64,000 bases of DNA from Mesostigma viride (GCA_009746045.1 RPFO01000167.1:1874011-1938010); one strand, 5' to 3'. Counted from the stretch's first letter, positions 50,200 through 58,159 are shown. The notes: generated by a model from the letters alone, not told the origin. Numbers and translations: made by a program.

Positions 50200-50266
50200 C
50201 GCCCCCCGGGCCGGGGTTAAGAGGGGGCTGCGCTTACGGGGGAGGGAATAAAATGTGGGGGTATGA
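50200..50266 (+). promoter_or_regulatory. Leader module of the 295-aa gene, left arm
   Basis: Second copy of the shared module (CCCCCCGGGCCGGGGTTAAG ... AATAAAATGTGGGGGTATGA). It includes an in-frame ATG (50253) 14 codons upstream of the preferred ATG at 50295. Confidence 0.6.
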
Positions 50267-50294
50267 TAACAGCGGCGACGGGCGAGAAACGGAG

Positions 50295-51181
50295 ATGGCA
50301 ACCCCGGAGTTCTACGTGACGAACGACGCGGAGGACAAGTGGCGCCAGAGGGTGGGGTCTTCGGTGCAGACCTTCAACTCTGCCCTGCGGTACAAGTGCG
50401 CGAAGACGGGGAGGGGGTTCAAGCGTTTCCGCGAGTCGAAGGCCCGCGACATGTGGGACGGCAAGTGCGCCAAGTGCGCGACCCCGATCCGCTTCCACTC
50501 GTCGGAGGAGGTCCCCCGCATGGGGATCCTGGTGCGTTATCTGGTCCCGGACGGCGCGGGGCTGTCTCTGACCGAGTCGGCGACGGGCATGCCCCCGAGT
50601 GGAGGTGCGGGCGTTGCAGGGTGGGCCCTCTGGAATCGGAGTACGACGAGCTGAAGCACCTCAGGATGGAGGAGGAGTACCTGCGCGCCCGGAAGGGGCT
50701 GCCCATCCCGGACGACTCCCCGCCCGTGCTGCCCTTCCCGGAGGCGGCACCGGCCGGGAAGCGGCCCAGGAGCCCTTGCCAGCATTACGGGGAGTGCCCC
50801 CCCGATGTCGACCCCGCGGTGTGGTCGCACGTGAAGAAAGCGTTCTACGGCGTCCAGTCGAGGGTGAAGAGCGACCTGCCCCTGAGCTGGCAGTCCACGC
50901 CCCACGGGGAGCGAGACCTGTCCCCGCGCCTGCTGGAGGCCGTCAGGAAACTGGAGAGCCAGGAGTGGCACTGCGGCCACTGCGAGGGGCGGATGTCGCT
51001 GGACTCCCCTGAGCTCGCCCCGTCCCCCGACAAGACGGACACGTTCGACAGGACGTACTTCCCCGACAACTACAGGTGGCTGCACGCGGGGTGCAACCGG
51101 GCCAAAGCCGTGGACGACTCCATAGACCAGTGCAGGCGCAGGATGGCGGAGTACGAGAAGCTGCCGGACCCCGTGGAATGA
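50295..51181 (+). CDS. HNH-like Cys-rich viral protein, left arm (frame broken at C5)
   Basis: The same gene as 51861-52748, but with five instead of six Cs at 50592-50596, which shifts the frame about 100 codons in. The reading resumes in another frame (WRCGRCRVGPLESEYDEL onward) to the stop at 51181. Since the two arms are otherwise near-identical and the other arm is open, the missing C is more likely an under-called homopolymer than a real mutation. An AATAAAGAC signal lies about 15 bp after the stop. Confidence 0.7.
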
Positions 51182-51184
51182 TAA

Positions 51185-51858
51185 ACGCCGTATGCTAATA
51201 AAGACACCCCTCGTCCAATGCCACGTGTCACCTCATCGCTAGACAGTCCCAAAGCAAAAAGGGCCAGGTTCGCCAGCACAAGGGGCTGGTTTCAAACAGG
51301 GTGGGCCGGGTTTGACAGCATAAGAGGCTGGTTTCAAACAGGGTTCGCCAGCATAAGGGGCTGGTTTCAAACAGGGTGGGCCGGGTTTGACAGCATAAGG
51401 GCGGTGCGGTTACTGGAAAAAATATCTAACCCCATGGTATAGGATATACCTGAGAGTCTAGGCCCCTACCGGCCCTGTCCAGGGCCTGCCATGGGACATG
51501 TCCCCGGGACTGATCAGAAACGTTTCTGATCAGTCCCGGGGACATGTCCCATGGCAGGCCCTGGACAGGGCCGGTAGGGCCTAGACTCTCAGGTATATCC
51601 TATACCATGGGGTTAGATATTTTTTCCAGTAACCGCACCGCCCCTTATGCTGTCAAACCCGGCCCACCCTGTTTGAAACCAGCCCCTTATGCTGGCGAAC
51701 CCTGTTTGAAACCAGCCTCTTATGCTGTCAAACCCGGCCCACCCTGTTTGAAACCAGCCCCTTATGCTGGCGAACCGGCCCTTTTTGCTTTGGGACTGTC
51801 TAGCGATGAGGTGACACGTGGCATTGGACGAGGGGTGTCTTTATTAGCATACGGCGTT
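51185..51858. repeat. Palindrome core with direct repeats (putative hairpin telomere)
   Basis: On each side of the centre lie direct repeats combining GGTTTGACAGCATAAGRGGC or GTTCGCCAGCATAAGGGGCT with GGTTTCAAACAGGG. The last about 50 bp on each side contain nested short palindromes (GGGACATGTCCC, GATCAGAAACGTTTCTGATC). Repeats next to a terminal palindrome are typical of linear viral genomes with covalently closed ends; this comparison is inference. Confidence 0.7.
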
Positions 51859-51860
51859 CA

Positions 51861-52748
51861 TCATTCCACGGGGTCCGGCAGCTTCTCGTACTCCGCCATC
51901 CTGCGCCTGCACTGGTCTATGGAGTCGTCCACGGCTTTGGCCCGGTTGCACCCCGCGTGCAGCCACCTGTAGTTGTCGGGGAAGTACGTCCTGTCGAACG
52001 TGTCCGTCTTGTCGGGGGACGGGGCGAGCTCAGGGGAGTCCAGCGACATCCGCCCCTCGCAGTGGCCGCAGTGCCACTCCTGGCTCTCCAGTTTCCTGAC
52101 GGCCTCCAGCAGGCGCGGGGACAGGTCTCGCTCCCCGTGGGGCGTGGACTGCCAGCTCAGGGGCAGGTCGCTCTTCACCCTCGACTGGACGCCGTAGAAC
52201 GCTTTCTTCACGTGCGACCACACCGCGGGGTCGACATCGGGGGGGCACTCCCCGTAATGCTGGCAAGGGCTCCTGGGCCGCTTCCCGGCCGGTGCCGCCT
52301 CCGGGAAGGGCAGCACGGGCGGGGAGTCGTCCGGGATGGGCAGCCCCTTCCGGGCGCGCAGGTACTCCTCCTCCATCCTGAGGTGCTTCAGCTCGTCGTA
52401 CTCCGATTCCAGAGGGCCCACCCTGCAACGCCCGCACCTCCACTCGGGGGGCATGCCCGTCGCCGACTCGGTCAGAGACAGCCCCGCGCCGTCCGGGACC
52501 AGATAACGCACCAGGATCCCCATGCGGGGGACCTCCTCCGACGAGTGGAAGCGGATCGGGGTCGCGCACTTGGCGCACTTGCCGTCCCACATGTCGCGGG
52601 CCTTCGACTCGCGGAAACGCTTGAACCCCCTCCCCGTCTTCGCGCACTTGTACCGCAGGGCAGAGTTGAAGGTCTGCACCGAAGACCCCACCCTCTGGCG
52701 CCACTTGTCCTCCGCGTCGTTCGTCACGTAGAACTCCGGGGTTGCCAT
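51861..52748 (-). CDS. HNH-like Cys-rich viral protein, right arm (intact)
   Basis: 295 residues from the ATG at 52748; an in-frame ATG at 52790, inside the leader module, would add 14. Zinc pairs KCAKC, RCGRC and HCGHC are spread along the protein. The C-terminus has CGHCEGRMSL ... DKTDTFDRTYFPDNYRWLHA, then GCNRAK, which fits an HNH/treble-clef nuclease (zinc pair, conserved Asp/Arg, Asn, closing Cys-Asn). The catalytic His cannot be fixed by eye, so nuclease activity is inferred. It shares the KCAKCATPI block and this C-terminal architecture with the 235-aa protein at 54799-55506. Possible roles are genome-end processing or homing. Confidence 0.75.
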   Translation of the reverse strand: MATPEFYVTNDAEDKWRQRVGSSVQTFNSALRYKCAKTGRGFKRFRESKARDMWDGKCAKCATPIRFHSSEEVPRMGILVRYLVPDGAGLSLTESATGMPPEWRCGRCRVGPLESEYDELKHLRMEEEYLRARKGLPIPDDSPPVLPFPEAAPAGKRPRSPCQHYGECPPDVDPAVWSHVKKAFYGVQSRVKSDLPLSWQSTPHGERDLSPRLLEAVRKLESQEWHCGHCEGRMSLDSPELAPSPDKTDTFDRTYFPDNYRWLHAGCNRAKAVDDSIDQCRRRMAEYEKLPDPVE

Positions 52749-52776
52749 CTCCGTTTCTCGCCCGTCGCCGCTGTTA

Positions 52777-52843
52777 TCATACCCCCACATTTTATTCCCT
52801 CCCCCGTAAGCGCAGCCCCCTCTTAACCCCGGCCCGGGGGGCG
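52777..52843 (-). promoter_or_regulatory. Leader module of the 295-aa gene, right arm
   Basis: Mirror image of 50200-50266. Confidence 0.6.
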
Positions 52844-52864
52844 CGGGCACCAGACTCGCATCCG

Positions 52865-53347
52865 TCACTCACCCGCCGGGCCCAGGGTCGCCGGGCTGGC
52901 CAGCACCACTCCCCCGTCGCGAACCACCCACATGGCCGGAGGGGTCTGCCACTCGTACTTAGAGGGCAGCTTCACGCCCTTCAGGATGCAGAGGATCAGC
53001 ATGGCGTCCGCGCTCAACGGCTCGTCCAGCAACGGCGGAGGGTCCTCCCACTCCTCCTGCCTCGCCTCCTTCGCGTGGCACCCGCGGCAGACCAGGCACG
53101 GGCCGCTCTCCTGGCCGGGCCACATGGCCGGCACCAGACCCCGCATGTACGCGCGCGTGTCCTCCTTGTCGTCCGGGTCCCAGCCCTCCAGCGGGATGCC
53201 GCGCCGGCAGTCGTGGCAGGTCAGGATGTCCTCCAGGGTCCTGGGCTGCGGCGGGATCGCCCGCCGGCACTCGGCGCAGAAGGAAGGGGGGCCGTTCATC
53301 GGGAGGGCGCGTCCGCACTCGCAGCAGGCGGAGGTCTCCATACTCAT
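52865..53347 (-). CDS. Cys-rich zinc-ribbon-like viral protein, right arm
   Basis: Identical in translation to 49696-50178 (160 residues, four CxxC-type pairs), reading outward from the unique region towards the palindrome centre, ahead of the HNH-like gene on the same strand. Arm-encoded duplicate genes are usual in viral inverted terminal repeats. Function unknown. Confidence 0.7.
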   Translation of the reverse strand: MSMETSACCECGRALPMNGPPSFCAECRRAIPPQPRTLEDILTCHDCRRGIPLEGWDPDDKEDTRAYMRGLVPAMWPGQESGPCLVCRGCHAKEARQEEWEDPPPLLDEPLSADAMLILCILKGVKLPSKYEWQTPPAMWVVRDGGVVLASPATLGPAGE

Positions 53348-53413
53348 ACCCCCACATTTTATTTCCCGCCCCCTAAGCGCAACCCCCTCCCAACCCCGGC
53401 CCGGGGGGCGCCG
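53344..53413 (-). promoter_or_regulatory. Leader module of the 160-aa gene, right arm
   Basis: Mirror image of 49630-49699. Confidence 0.6.
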
Positions 53414-53630
53414 GGACGCAGACTGTCCAGAACGGATCCGAGCCCAAAAGAAGCCCGACCGAAACCACGCATTCTCATCCACCCTCGACCCCCCACCCGC
53501 CCGCGCCGCCCCTCCAGGAGGGAAAAGGACGTTTCAAACACATCCAGACTCGGGGCGCGACGGACCCGGGACGGGGGGCGAGCGAACCTGCCGCCACCTC
53601 TCCCGCCGCCCCCGACCATCGGAGGTGGAG

Positions 53631-53786
53631 TGGATTCTCGTGCACGACTTCTTTTTCAGCCACCCCGGGAAATATTATTCCTGTATATATAGCCCTATAT
53701 ATAGCCTATACCCTTTGCAATTTTTCATTACCCATATAATTATTTTTGAAAGAGTCTAAAAAAGAAGTAGTGCAAGAGAATCCAAG
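53631..53786. promoter_or_regulatory. Bidirectional AT-rich element, right arm
   Basis: Mirror image of 49257-49411, with the same inverted motif pair around an AT-rich core. Confidence 0.6.
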
Positions 53787-54038
53787 CAAGCGTCGCCCAT
53801 CGGGAGGGCCGGGGCGGGGGGCGAGTGAAATTGGCGGGGCCTCTCCGGCCCCTCTCGCCGGTCGGAGGTGGATTACCTTCTCCCCCCTCGTTTGCCCCTT
53901 CGCCGCCTCCCAGGGCCGGGACAGGCGACGGCGGCGGTGGAGATTACAGGACTTCTGTTCGGACCGGGGGCTCCGGGGGGTCCAAGGGGTCTAGGGGGTC
54001 TAGGGGGACTGGGGGCTGCAGAGGCTCTGGGGGGGTAG

Positions 54039-54121
54039 CTCACGTAGTTGCTGGGAAGGCTTTAGGGTGGCTTTCACCGTGGCTAAGGCACCCCTAAACC
54101 CTTCCCAGCAACTGCGTGAGT
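54039..54121. repeat. Imperfect hairpin at the palindrome/unique boundary
   Basis: CTCACGTAGTTGCTGGGAAG at 54039 is inverted at 54102-54121 (CTTCCCAGCAACTGCGTGAG) around a spacer of about 40 bp that includes further pairing (CTTTAGGGTG with CACCCCTAAA). The host junction at 48990 falls in the mirrored copy of this stem. Confidence 0.75.
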
Positions 54122-54395
54122 GACCCCCTCTTTTCCCCCTGTTCCCCCCTGCGTGTCCCCCCCGTTCCGCGCCGAGTGCTTGGGGACCCCGCAGCGTGTC
54201 CCCCCCGTTCCGCGCCGAGTGCTTGTCTGTTTCCCTGTTCCCCCCGCGCGTGATTGTCTGTCCCCCGCGCGCGAGTCCGTGATCGAGAGTACGAGTGTGC
54301 GAGTGTGTGAGTACGTCGGCAAGTCCGCTGGCGGTGTGCGTGCGTTTATGGTCGCGCTAAAATAATCTCGTCGTTCGGCATATCAGTGTCGCGCC
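54122..54395. promoter_or_regulatory. Viral intergenic region with a 32-bp duplication
   Basis: GCGTGTCCCCCCCGTTCCGC GCCGAGTGCTTG occurs twice in near tandem (about 54151-54223), preceded by C-rich blocks and followed by GAGTGTGCGAGTGTGTGAG. This is the upstream region of the ORF at 54396. Confidence 0.5.
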
Positions 54396-54844
54396 ATGAT
54401 GCATCCGGGTTGGTTGTCCGAGGCGCGTCTGATGTGCGAGTTCGTGGGCGCGTGCGTGCAGCCGTCGTCGCACATCCAGGAGTGGCCGGCGGCGGGCAAG
54501 CTGGCGGACGCCTTCAACGCGTTCCTCGCGGCGAAGGGTCTGCCCCCGTACGCCGCGTCCCGTCTGGCGGGCCCCTGCCCGGTGGCGGACGACCTGGCCC
54601 TGTGGTCCGGCGTGCTGGCGGGCAAGGGGGGCGTGCTGATGCACGTGGCGGGGGTCGCTGGGGGCGAGAGCGGGGGGTGGTACTGGGCGCAGGCGGCCGG
54701 CACCCTCCTTGGATCCGCCTCCCCGGGGCCCACGCCTATACGTACTATCATGGGAGCGATCCCGAGGATCTCGAGGAGACCGAATCGCCTCTTTACATTC
54801 ACCCCCCCGAGCGACAGCCTGCGCGGCGGAGACGCAGGCGGTAG
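54396..54844 (+). CDS. Viral protein of unknown function (one frame break)
   Basis: The frame from MMHPGWLSEARLMCEFVG runs to the G4 run at 54725-54728. With one more G there it would continue as AHAYTYYHGSDPEDLEETES and end in a run of Arg at 54844, giving about 149 residues. The Asp/Glu-rich tail reads like a true C-terminus, whereas the uncorrected frame does not. Its 3' end overlaps the convergent HNH-like gene by about 45 bp. No domain is recognised. Confidence 0.5.
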
Positions 54845-55506
54845 AGGCGCAGTCCGTCGCGCAGGCGCTTTGCGTGGTTGCAGGCGAAGCACAGCAGGGC
54901 CGCGTTCCGCCCGCAGTAGCTCCTGTCGGCCGGGTCGCGCCTGTCGAGCGAGGGGCGGTCCCCCTTCCTGGCGCGGGGTCCGATGTCCAGCGGCTTGCGA
55001 CACAGGGCGCACCGCGGTCGGCGCAGGAGCGAGCGGTAGAGCGCCGTGACGTGCGCGGTGCCCAGACACGGCCTGGCCCCGTCGGCCCGCATGCGCGCGT
55101 TGGCGTTCCTGGCCATCTTCTCTGCGCGCGCCCACGCGGCGGGGCGCACGCCCGTCGGCCTGCGGATGGGCGGGGGGCGTATGCCGGAGTCTGCCTTCAC
55201 GGGCCTGGGCAGGCCGCACCTGCGCGCCCTGTCCCTGGCCTCCACCAGCTCGTCGAAGAGGGGGGCGAGGGGCAGGCGGGCGCAGGGCCAGCAGGTCCAC
55301 GCGCCGGGGCGGCCGAACACGGCCGAGCGGTCTCGCAGGGAGATGGGGCTGGCGCACCTGCTGCACCTGCCCGTCCAGGCCCGGGCGGCCCGGGCGAGGG
55401 GCACGGGGCGGAAGGTCCGTCCGGCGCTCGCGGCCACGTAGGCGCTCTGGTCGTTGTACTTGCGCACGAGCTCTTCCATGGTGTGCTGGCGTCTGTCACG
55501 TTCCAT
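54799..55506 (-). CDS. HNH-like zinc protein, paralogue of the arm-encoded gene
   Basis: 235 residues from an ATG at 55506. An N-terminal zinc pair RCSRCASPI with a second pair TCWPC precedes a C-terminal treble-clef/HNH-like block: CALCRKPLDIG, then PSLDRRDPADRSYCGRNAAL and CFACNHAKRL. The Asp-Arg, Asn and Cys-xx-Cys-Asn spacing fits HNH endonucleases of viruses and phages. The RC-x-x-C-A-[ST]-P-I segment and the order of elements match the 295-aa arm protein, so the two are probably paralogues. Very basic overall. It lies 29 bp downstream of the minus-strand gene ending at 55536. Confidence 0.7.
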   Translation of the reverse strand: MERDRRQHTMEELVRKYNDQSAYVAASAGRTFRPVPLARAARAWTGRCSRCASPISLRDRSAVFGRPGAWTCWPCARLPLAPLFDELVEARDRARRCGLPRPVKADSGIRPPPIRRPTGVRPAAWARAEKMARNANARMRADGARPCLGTAHVTALYRSLLRRPRCALCRKPLDIGPRARKGDRPSLDRRDPADRSYCGRNAALLCFACNHAKRLRDGLRLYRLRLRRAGCRSGG

Positions 55507-55535
55507 ACATCAGTATGATGAGGTTATAGTATCGA

Positions 55536-56070
55536 TCACCTCCTCACGCTGCTGCCCTTAGTCCTGACCTTGCCCCTGCGGATTCCGCGTGGAGCGCCCG
55601 CCTCGTGCAGGCGGTACCTGACACGCGGCAGCTCTGGGACGCTCGTTTGGGGGGCCCCTCCATGCCCCCCGCCTGCCACCCGTAGGTGTCTTCTTCGGGC
55701 GGAGGAAGTTTGAACGGGCCAGCCGGCCCCCACGAGTGGATCATTTCCGCCATGCGGTCATTCGCTTCCTGCGCGGTCGACGGCGGCGGCGGCAGTGGCG
55801 CGTAGGGTGGGAAGACCCCCGCCGTTCTCGACTGCGGAGGGGGCATCACCGGGGCGCCGCCCCTGAGGAGCGTCTGCATCTGCGGGGGGAGGCCGGACGA
55901 GGCCTGCGCCGATTCGGCGCGCTGACCGCTTCCTCGCCCCGTTCCCAGGTGTTCTGGGCCTCGGTGCTGGACGCGCGCACCCTGTGCGCGGCGCACCGAC
56001 CATGGCAGGCACCTGAGGCGGGGCGGCGGCACCTGAGGCCCTTGGATGTGAGAGAAGTGCACTTAGTCAT
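55536..56070 (-). CDS. Small Cys/His-knuckle viral protein with Pro-rich tail (two frame breaks)
   Basis: The start MTKCTSLTSKGLRCRRPASG, then CHGRCAAH, has the pattern C-x9-C...C-x3-C-x2-H, closely like the 60-aa protein at 61239. The reading then needs one extra base in the C4 run at 55937-55940 to enter the frame QASSGLPPQMQTLLRGGAPV and one more in the G6 run at 55649-55654 to reach the basic C-terminus VPELPRVRYRLHEAG. Corrected length would be about 178 residues. A Pro-rich middle (APLPPPPSTAQEANDRMAEM) follows the knuckle. Function unknown. Confidence 0.55.
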
Positions 56071-56108
56071 GCGAGCGAGTCATGCACGATACGCAGAGAT
56101 ATTTGTGT

Positions 56109-56666
56109 TCATTCCTCCCCGAGGGCGTCGATGAAGCGGGCGATCGCGTCCTGGGGCACGACCTTGTAGCCCCTGGCCTTCATGTAGTCCCTCCTCTGCT
56201 TGTAGTTGCGGACGAAGTCGGGGTAGTTGGAGGGTATGCTCGCGAGGTTGGCCACGCGGGGGATGTCGATGTCCCTGGGGTCCGCGACCTCGCGCACGTG
56301 CCTGCGCAGGTCGTCGGCGCGCGTGACGTACTTGTCCACCTCGCGCAGGAGCAGGCGGCGGTAGGCGGCGGGGTGGTCCTCGAGGCGGATGAAGAACTTG
56401 TGGTTCGCCCTGGGGGGCGCGTGCAGGCCGACGAACACGAGCGGGCGGTCTCGCTCCCTGTCCCTGACGAGCTCTCGTATCATGCGGTTCACGAGGGCTC
56501 GCTTGTTGACGGCCCTCTGCCCGTCTCGCTTCCTCTCGTCGGCTATGTCGTCGGCCTTGGCCCACAGGTCGTCCGTGTCCACGCACTTGGCCTTGATCCT
56601 GAGCATGGAGCAGAGGAAGGTCTTGCCCGATCCCGGCACGCCCTCCACGTGCACGATCGCCGACAT
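56109..56666 (-). CDS. P-loop kinase-like viral protein
   Basis: 185 residues starting MSAIVHVEGVPGSGKTFL, with a textbook Walker A (GVPGSGKT) at about residues 9-16. An Asp-rich CVDTDDLW segment follows, and a Walker-B-like strand PLVFVGLHAPP comes at about residue 75. Size and layout fit small nucleotide or nucleoside kinases, or other P-loop kinases of the AAA_33/zeta type; the substrate cannot be read. The upstream-extended frame lacks a Met that fits better. It is transcribed divergently from the gene at 56745 across a 78-bp gap. Confidence 0.75.
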   Translation of the reverse strand: MSAIVHVEGVPGSGKTFLCSMLRIKAKCVDTDDLWAKADDIADERKRDGQRAVNKRALVNRMIRELVRDRERDRPLVFVGLHAPPRANHKFFIRLEDHPAAYRRLLLREVDKYVTRADDLRRHVREVADPRDIDIPRVANLASIPSNYPDFVRNYKQRRDYMKARGYKVVPQDAIARFIDALGEE

Positions 56667-56744
56667 GGGCCGCTCGTATATGACGTACGGCACACAAAAT
56701 TTGATGGTCCGGGCGAGTTTTTTTTCGCGTGCTGCTATTTGAAG
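56667..56744. promoter_or_regulatory. Divergent promoter region
   Basis: 78 bp between two divergent start codons, with ACACAAAATTTGATGG and a T8 run (GAGTTTTTTTTCG) as the only AT-rich words. Both promoters must lie here. Confidence 0.6.
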
Positions 56745-57029
56745 ATGGCGCGCAAGGGGATCAACCGGGCGGCCGAGAGGGCGGCGCTGGAGGAATACTT
56801 CTACATGAAGCGCTGGCTGGAGGAGACCACCCGCTGGTTCATCGCCGTGGGTCTCAGGCGCCGGGTGTCGCTGTCGGACGCGCGCGCCCGTTTCGAGAGC
56901 GAGGCGGCCCGGATCTGGGCGCGGGTGGGGGTCAGAGATTGGCCGGGGCACGTGCAAGATATCATGGCGGGGATCCTGGCCAGAAGCGCCGTGCGGGTGA
57001 AAAGGTCACTCCCAAAAAGTAGCAAATGA
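56745..57029 (+). CDS. Small basic helical viral protein, unknown
   Basis: 94 residues, MARKGINRAAERAALEEY onward, helix-rich with aromatic pairs (WLEETTRWFIAVGLRRR). Lys/Arg-rich C-terminus. No Cys pairs and no known motif. It begins a plus-strand run of four ORFs to 58159. Confidence 0.6.
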   Translation: MARKGINRAAERAALEEYFYMKRWLEETTRWFIAVGLRRRVSLSDARARFESEAARIWARVGVRDWPGHVQDIMAGILARSAVRVKRSLPKSSK

Positions 57030-57089
57030 TCCATCCGGCTTAGTAAACATATATTCGCGGAATATAAAAACACACGCGCGTATTGTAAC

Positions 57090-57488
57090 ATGGCGGCAAA
57101 CAAAACGCGCACCCCACGACGCGCACACCGCTCACGAGCCGCTGCAGTGCTGACGCCGGCCATGGAGCATAATTACAACGCGGCATCGGGGATGCTGGCG
57201 TATCGTTTCGGCGGGGCGTTGGAGGCATTGGCGAAGGCGAAGGTGTCGGCGAAGGGCGATGTCCCCCCTGATCAGTACAGGAGAGATCTCAGGGAGGCCA
57301 ATGCGGTGGAGCGGAACCTGCAGCGGGCGTGGCTCGTGGCTATGGATAAACTGCGCCGACTGAGAGAACGAGGCGCGGGCATCCTTTATAGAGGGCCGGA
57401 CGCCATCGTCGATTGGGTCATGAGAGCCGCCAAGACCGTCGTCACGCCTGGTAGGCGGGGACTCGCGGGTAAGCGTAAACGTTTCTGA
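57090..57488 (+). CDS. Small basic viral protein, unknown
   Basis: 132 residues with a strongly basic N-terminus (MAANKTRTPRRAHRSRAAAV), a helical middle (NAVERNLQRAWLVAMDKLRR) and a basic C-terminus (PGRRGLAGKRKRF). It could bind DNA or be a virion protein; that is inference only. Upstream, ATATATTCGCGGAATATAAA offers a TATA-like element about 25 bp before the start. Confidence 0.6.
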   Translation: MAANKTRTPRRAHRSRAAAVLTPAMEHNYNAASGMLAYRFGGALEALAKAKVSAKGDVPPDQYRRDLREANAVERNLQRAWLVAMDKLRRLRERGAGILYRGPDAIVDWVMRAAKTVVTPGRRGLAGKRKRF

Positions 57489-57523
57489 TTAAAAAAGATC
57501 GGTTAGCTGTATACGCGATACGG

Positions 57524-57595
57524 ATGCCTGTCGGCAGATGCACCGGGTGCAAGGCCAAGAAGTTTTTCTCGTTCGGGAAGGCCAAGTGCAAGTGA
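57524..57595 (+). CDS. 23-residue Cys/Lys micro-ORF
   Basis: A complete ORF of 23 codons with its own ATG and stop. Its last 15 residues fit CKAKKxFSxGxAKCK, and the same pattern ends the 174-aa protein that starts 39 bp later. The match extends over the Cys and Lys positions and the FS-x-G core, too long for chance. It may be a free version of that tag or a duplicated relic. Expression is not shown. Confidence 0.55.
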   Translation: MPVGRCTGCKAKKFFSFGKAKCK

Positions 57596-57634
57596 TCGAT
57601 ATCGGTTTTATAGCTGCGTCTATGGTAGTGCGAC

Positions 57635-58159
57635 ATGCGCGCGTATCTGATCGTGACCCTGATACTGGTACTCACCCTCAGCCTGTGGCTGGGCCTGCGC
57701 GATGCCTCCAAGCCCGACCCGCTGCTGACCGCGCGGCTGCCCGAGTACGAGTCCGTGCCGCTCTACCGGTCGGAGGCGATCGAGGCGCTTCTGGAGACGG
57801 GCCTGAGCGCGCCCCCTCCCGCGCTGCCGGTGGCGGCGGCGGCGGGCGGCGAGGACAAGGGCCGCAAGCGGCGGCGGAGGGCCAAGGCGGTGCTGAGGAC
57901 GGCGCTGGTGGAGGGGCAGAAGGCGGCGTACATCGCGTCCTCCTACCCTCTGCTGTCGATAGCCGACGGCGTGTCTAGCGTGCTGGGGCTGATGGGGCCG
58001 GGGGGCAAGAAGCTGGCCAAGGTGGTGGGCAAACCGGTGAACTTCGCGCTGAAACACAATCCTATCGGCGCGTTCTTCGGCGCGATATTCAACAAGAAAC
58101 TGAGCGCGCGGTGCAAGGCCAAGAAGATATTCTCGATTGGTTTCGCCAAGTGCAAGTAG
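57635..58159 (+). CDS. Viral membrane protein with Cys/Lys C-terminal tag
   Basis: 174 residues. An N-terminal hydrophobic helix (MRAYLIVTLILVLTLSLWLG) is a signal anchor. A basic KGRKRRRRAKAV stretch follows at about residue 75, then moderately hydrophobic segments (AAYIASSYPLLSIADGVSSV; NPIGAFFGAIFN). The C-terminus is CKAKKIFSIGFAKCK, with two Cys that could pair or bind metal. It may be a virion membrane or small structural protein; no family is recognised. Confidence 0.7.
   Translation: MRAYLIVTLILVLTLSLWLGLRDASKPDPLLTARLPEYESVPLYRSEAIEALLETGLSAPPPALPVAAAAGGEDKGRKRRRRAKAVLRTALVEGQKAAYIASSYPLLSIADGVSSVLGLMGPGGKKLAKVVGKPVNFALKHNPIGAFFGAIFNKKLSARCKAKKIFSIGFAKCK

Larger units (their letters stand above)
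48990..54054. repeat. 5.06-kb near-perfect palindrome (viral inverted terminal repeat)
   Basis: The left arm 48990-51521 and right arm 51522-54054 are reverse complements with only a few single-base indels and no spacer. The centre lies in GATCAGAAACGTTTCTGATC. Each arm holds a 160-aa gene, a 295-aa gene, an AT-rich control element and terminal direct repeats. Differences noted: C5 versus C6 at 50592-50596, one G near 51392, one C near 51463 and one A near 51266. The left end of the palindrome is simply where viral DNA meets host DNA. Confidence 0.95.

Noticed and set aside
49351-50301. 316-codon minus-strand ORF (mirrored at 52742-53692)
   Set aside because: Antisense to the two zinc-protein genes and their leaders, Arg/Pro-rich without motif; the sense frames have Cys pairs and sensible starts.
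53825-54097. Gly/Ser-rich plus-strand ORFs at the arm end
   Set aside because: They translate the GGGGTCTAGGGGG-type low-complexity repeats of the arm and lack a plausible start context.
54060-54100. Telomere repeat (TTTAGGG type) at the palindrome edge
   Set aside because: Only single TTTAGGG and CCCCTAAAC words occur, as part of a hairpin; there is no tandem telomeric array.
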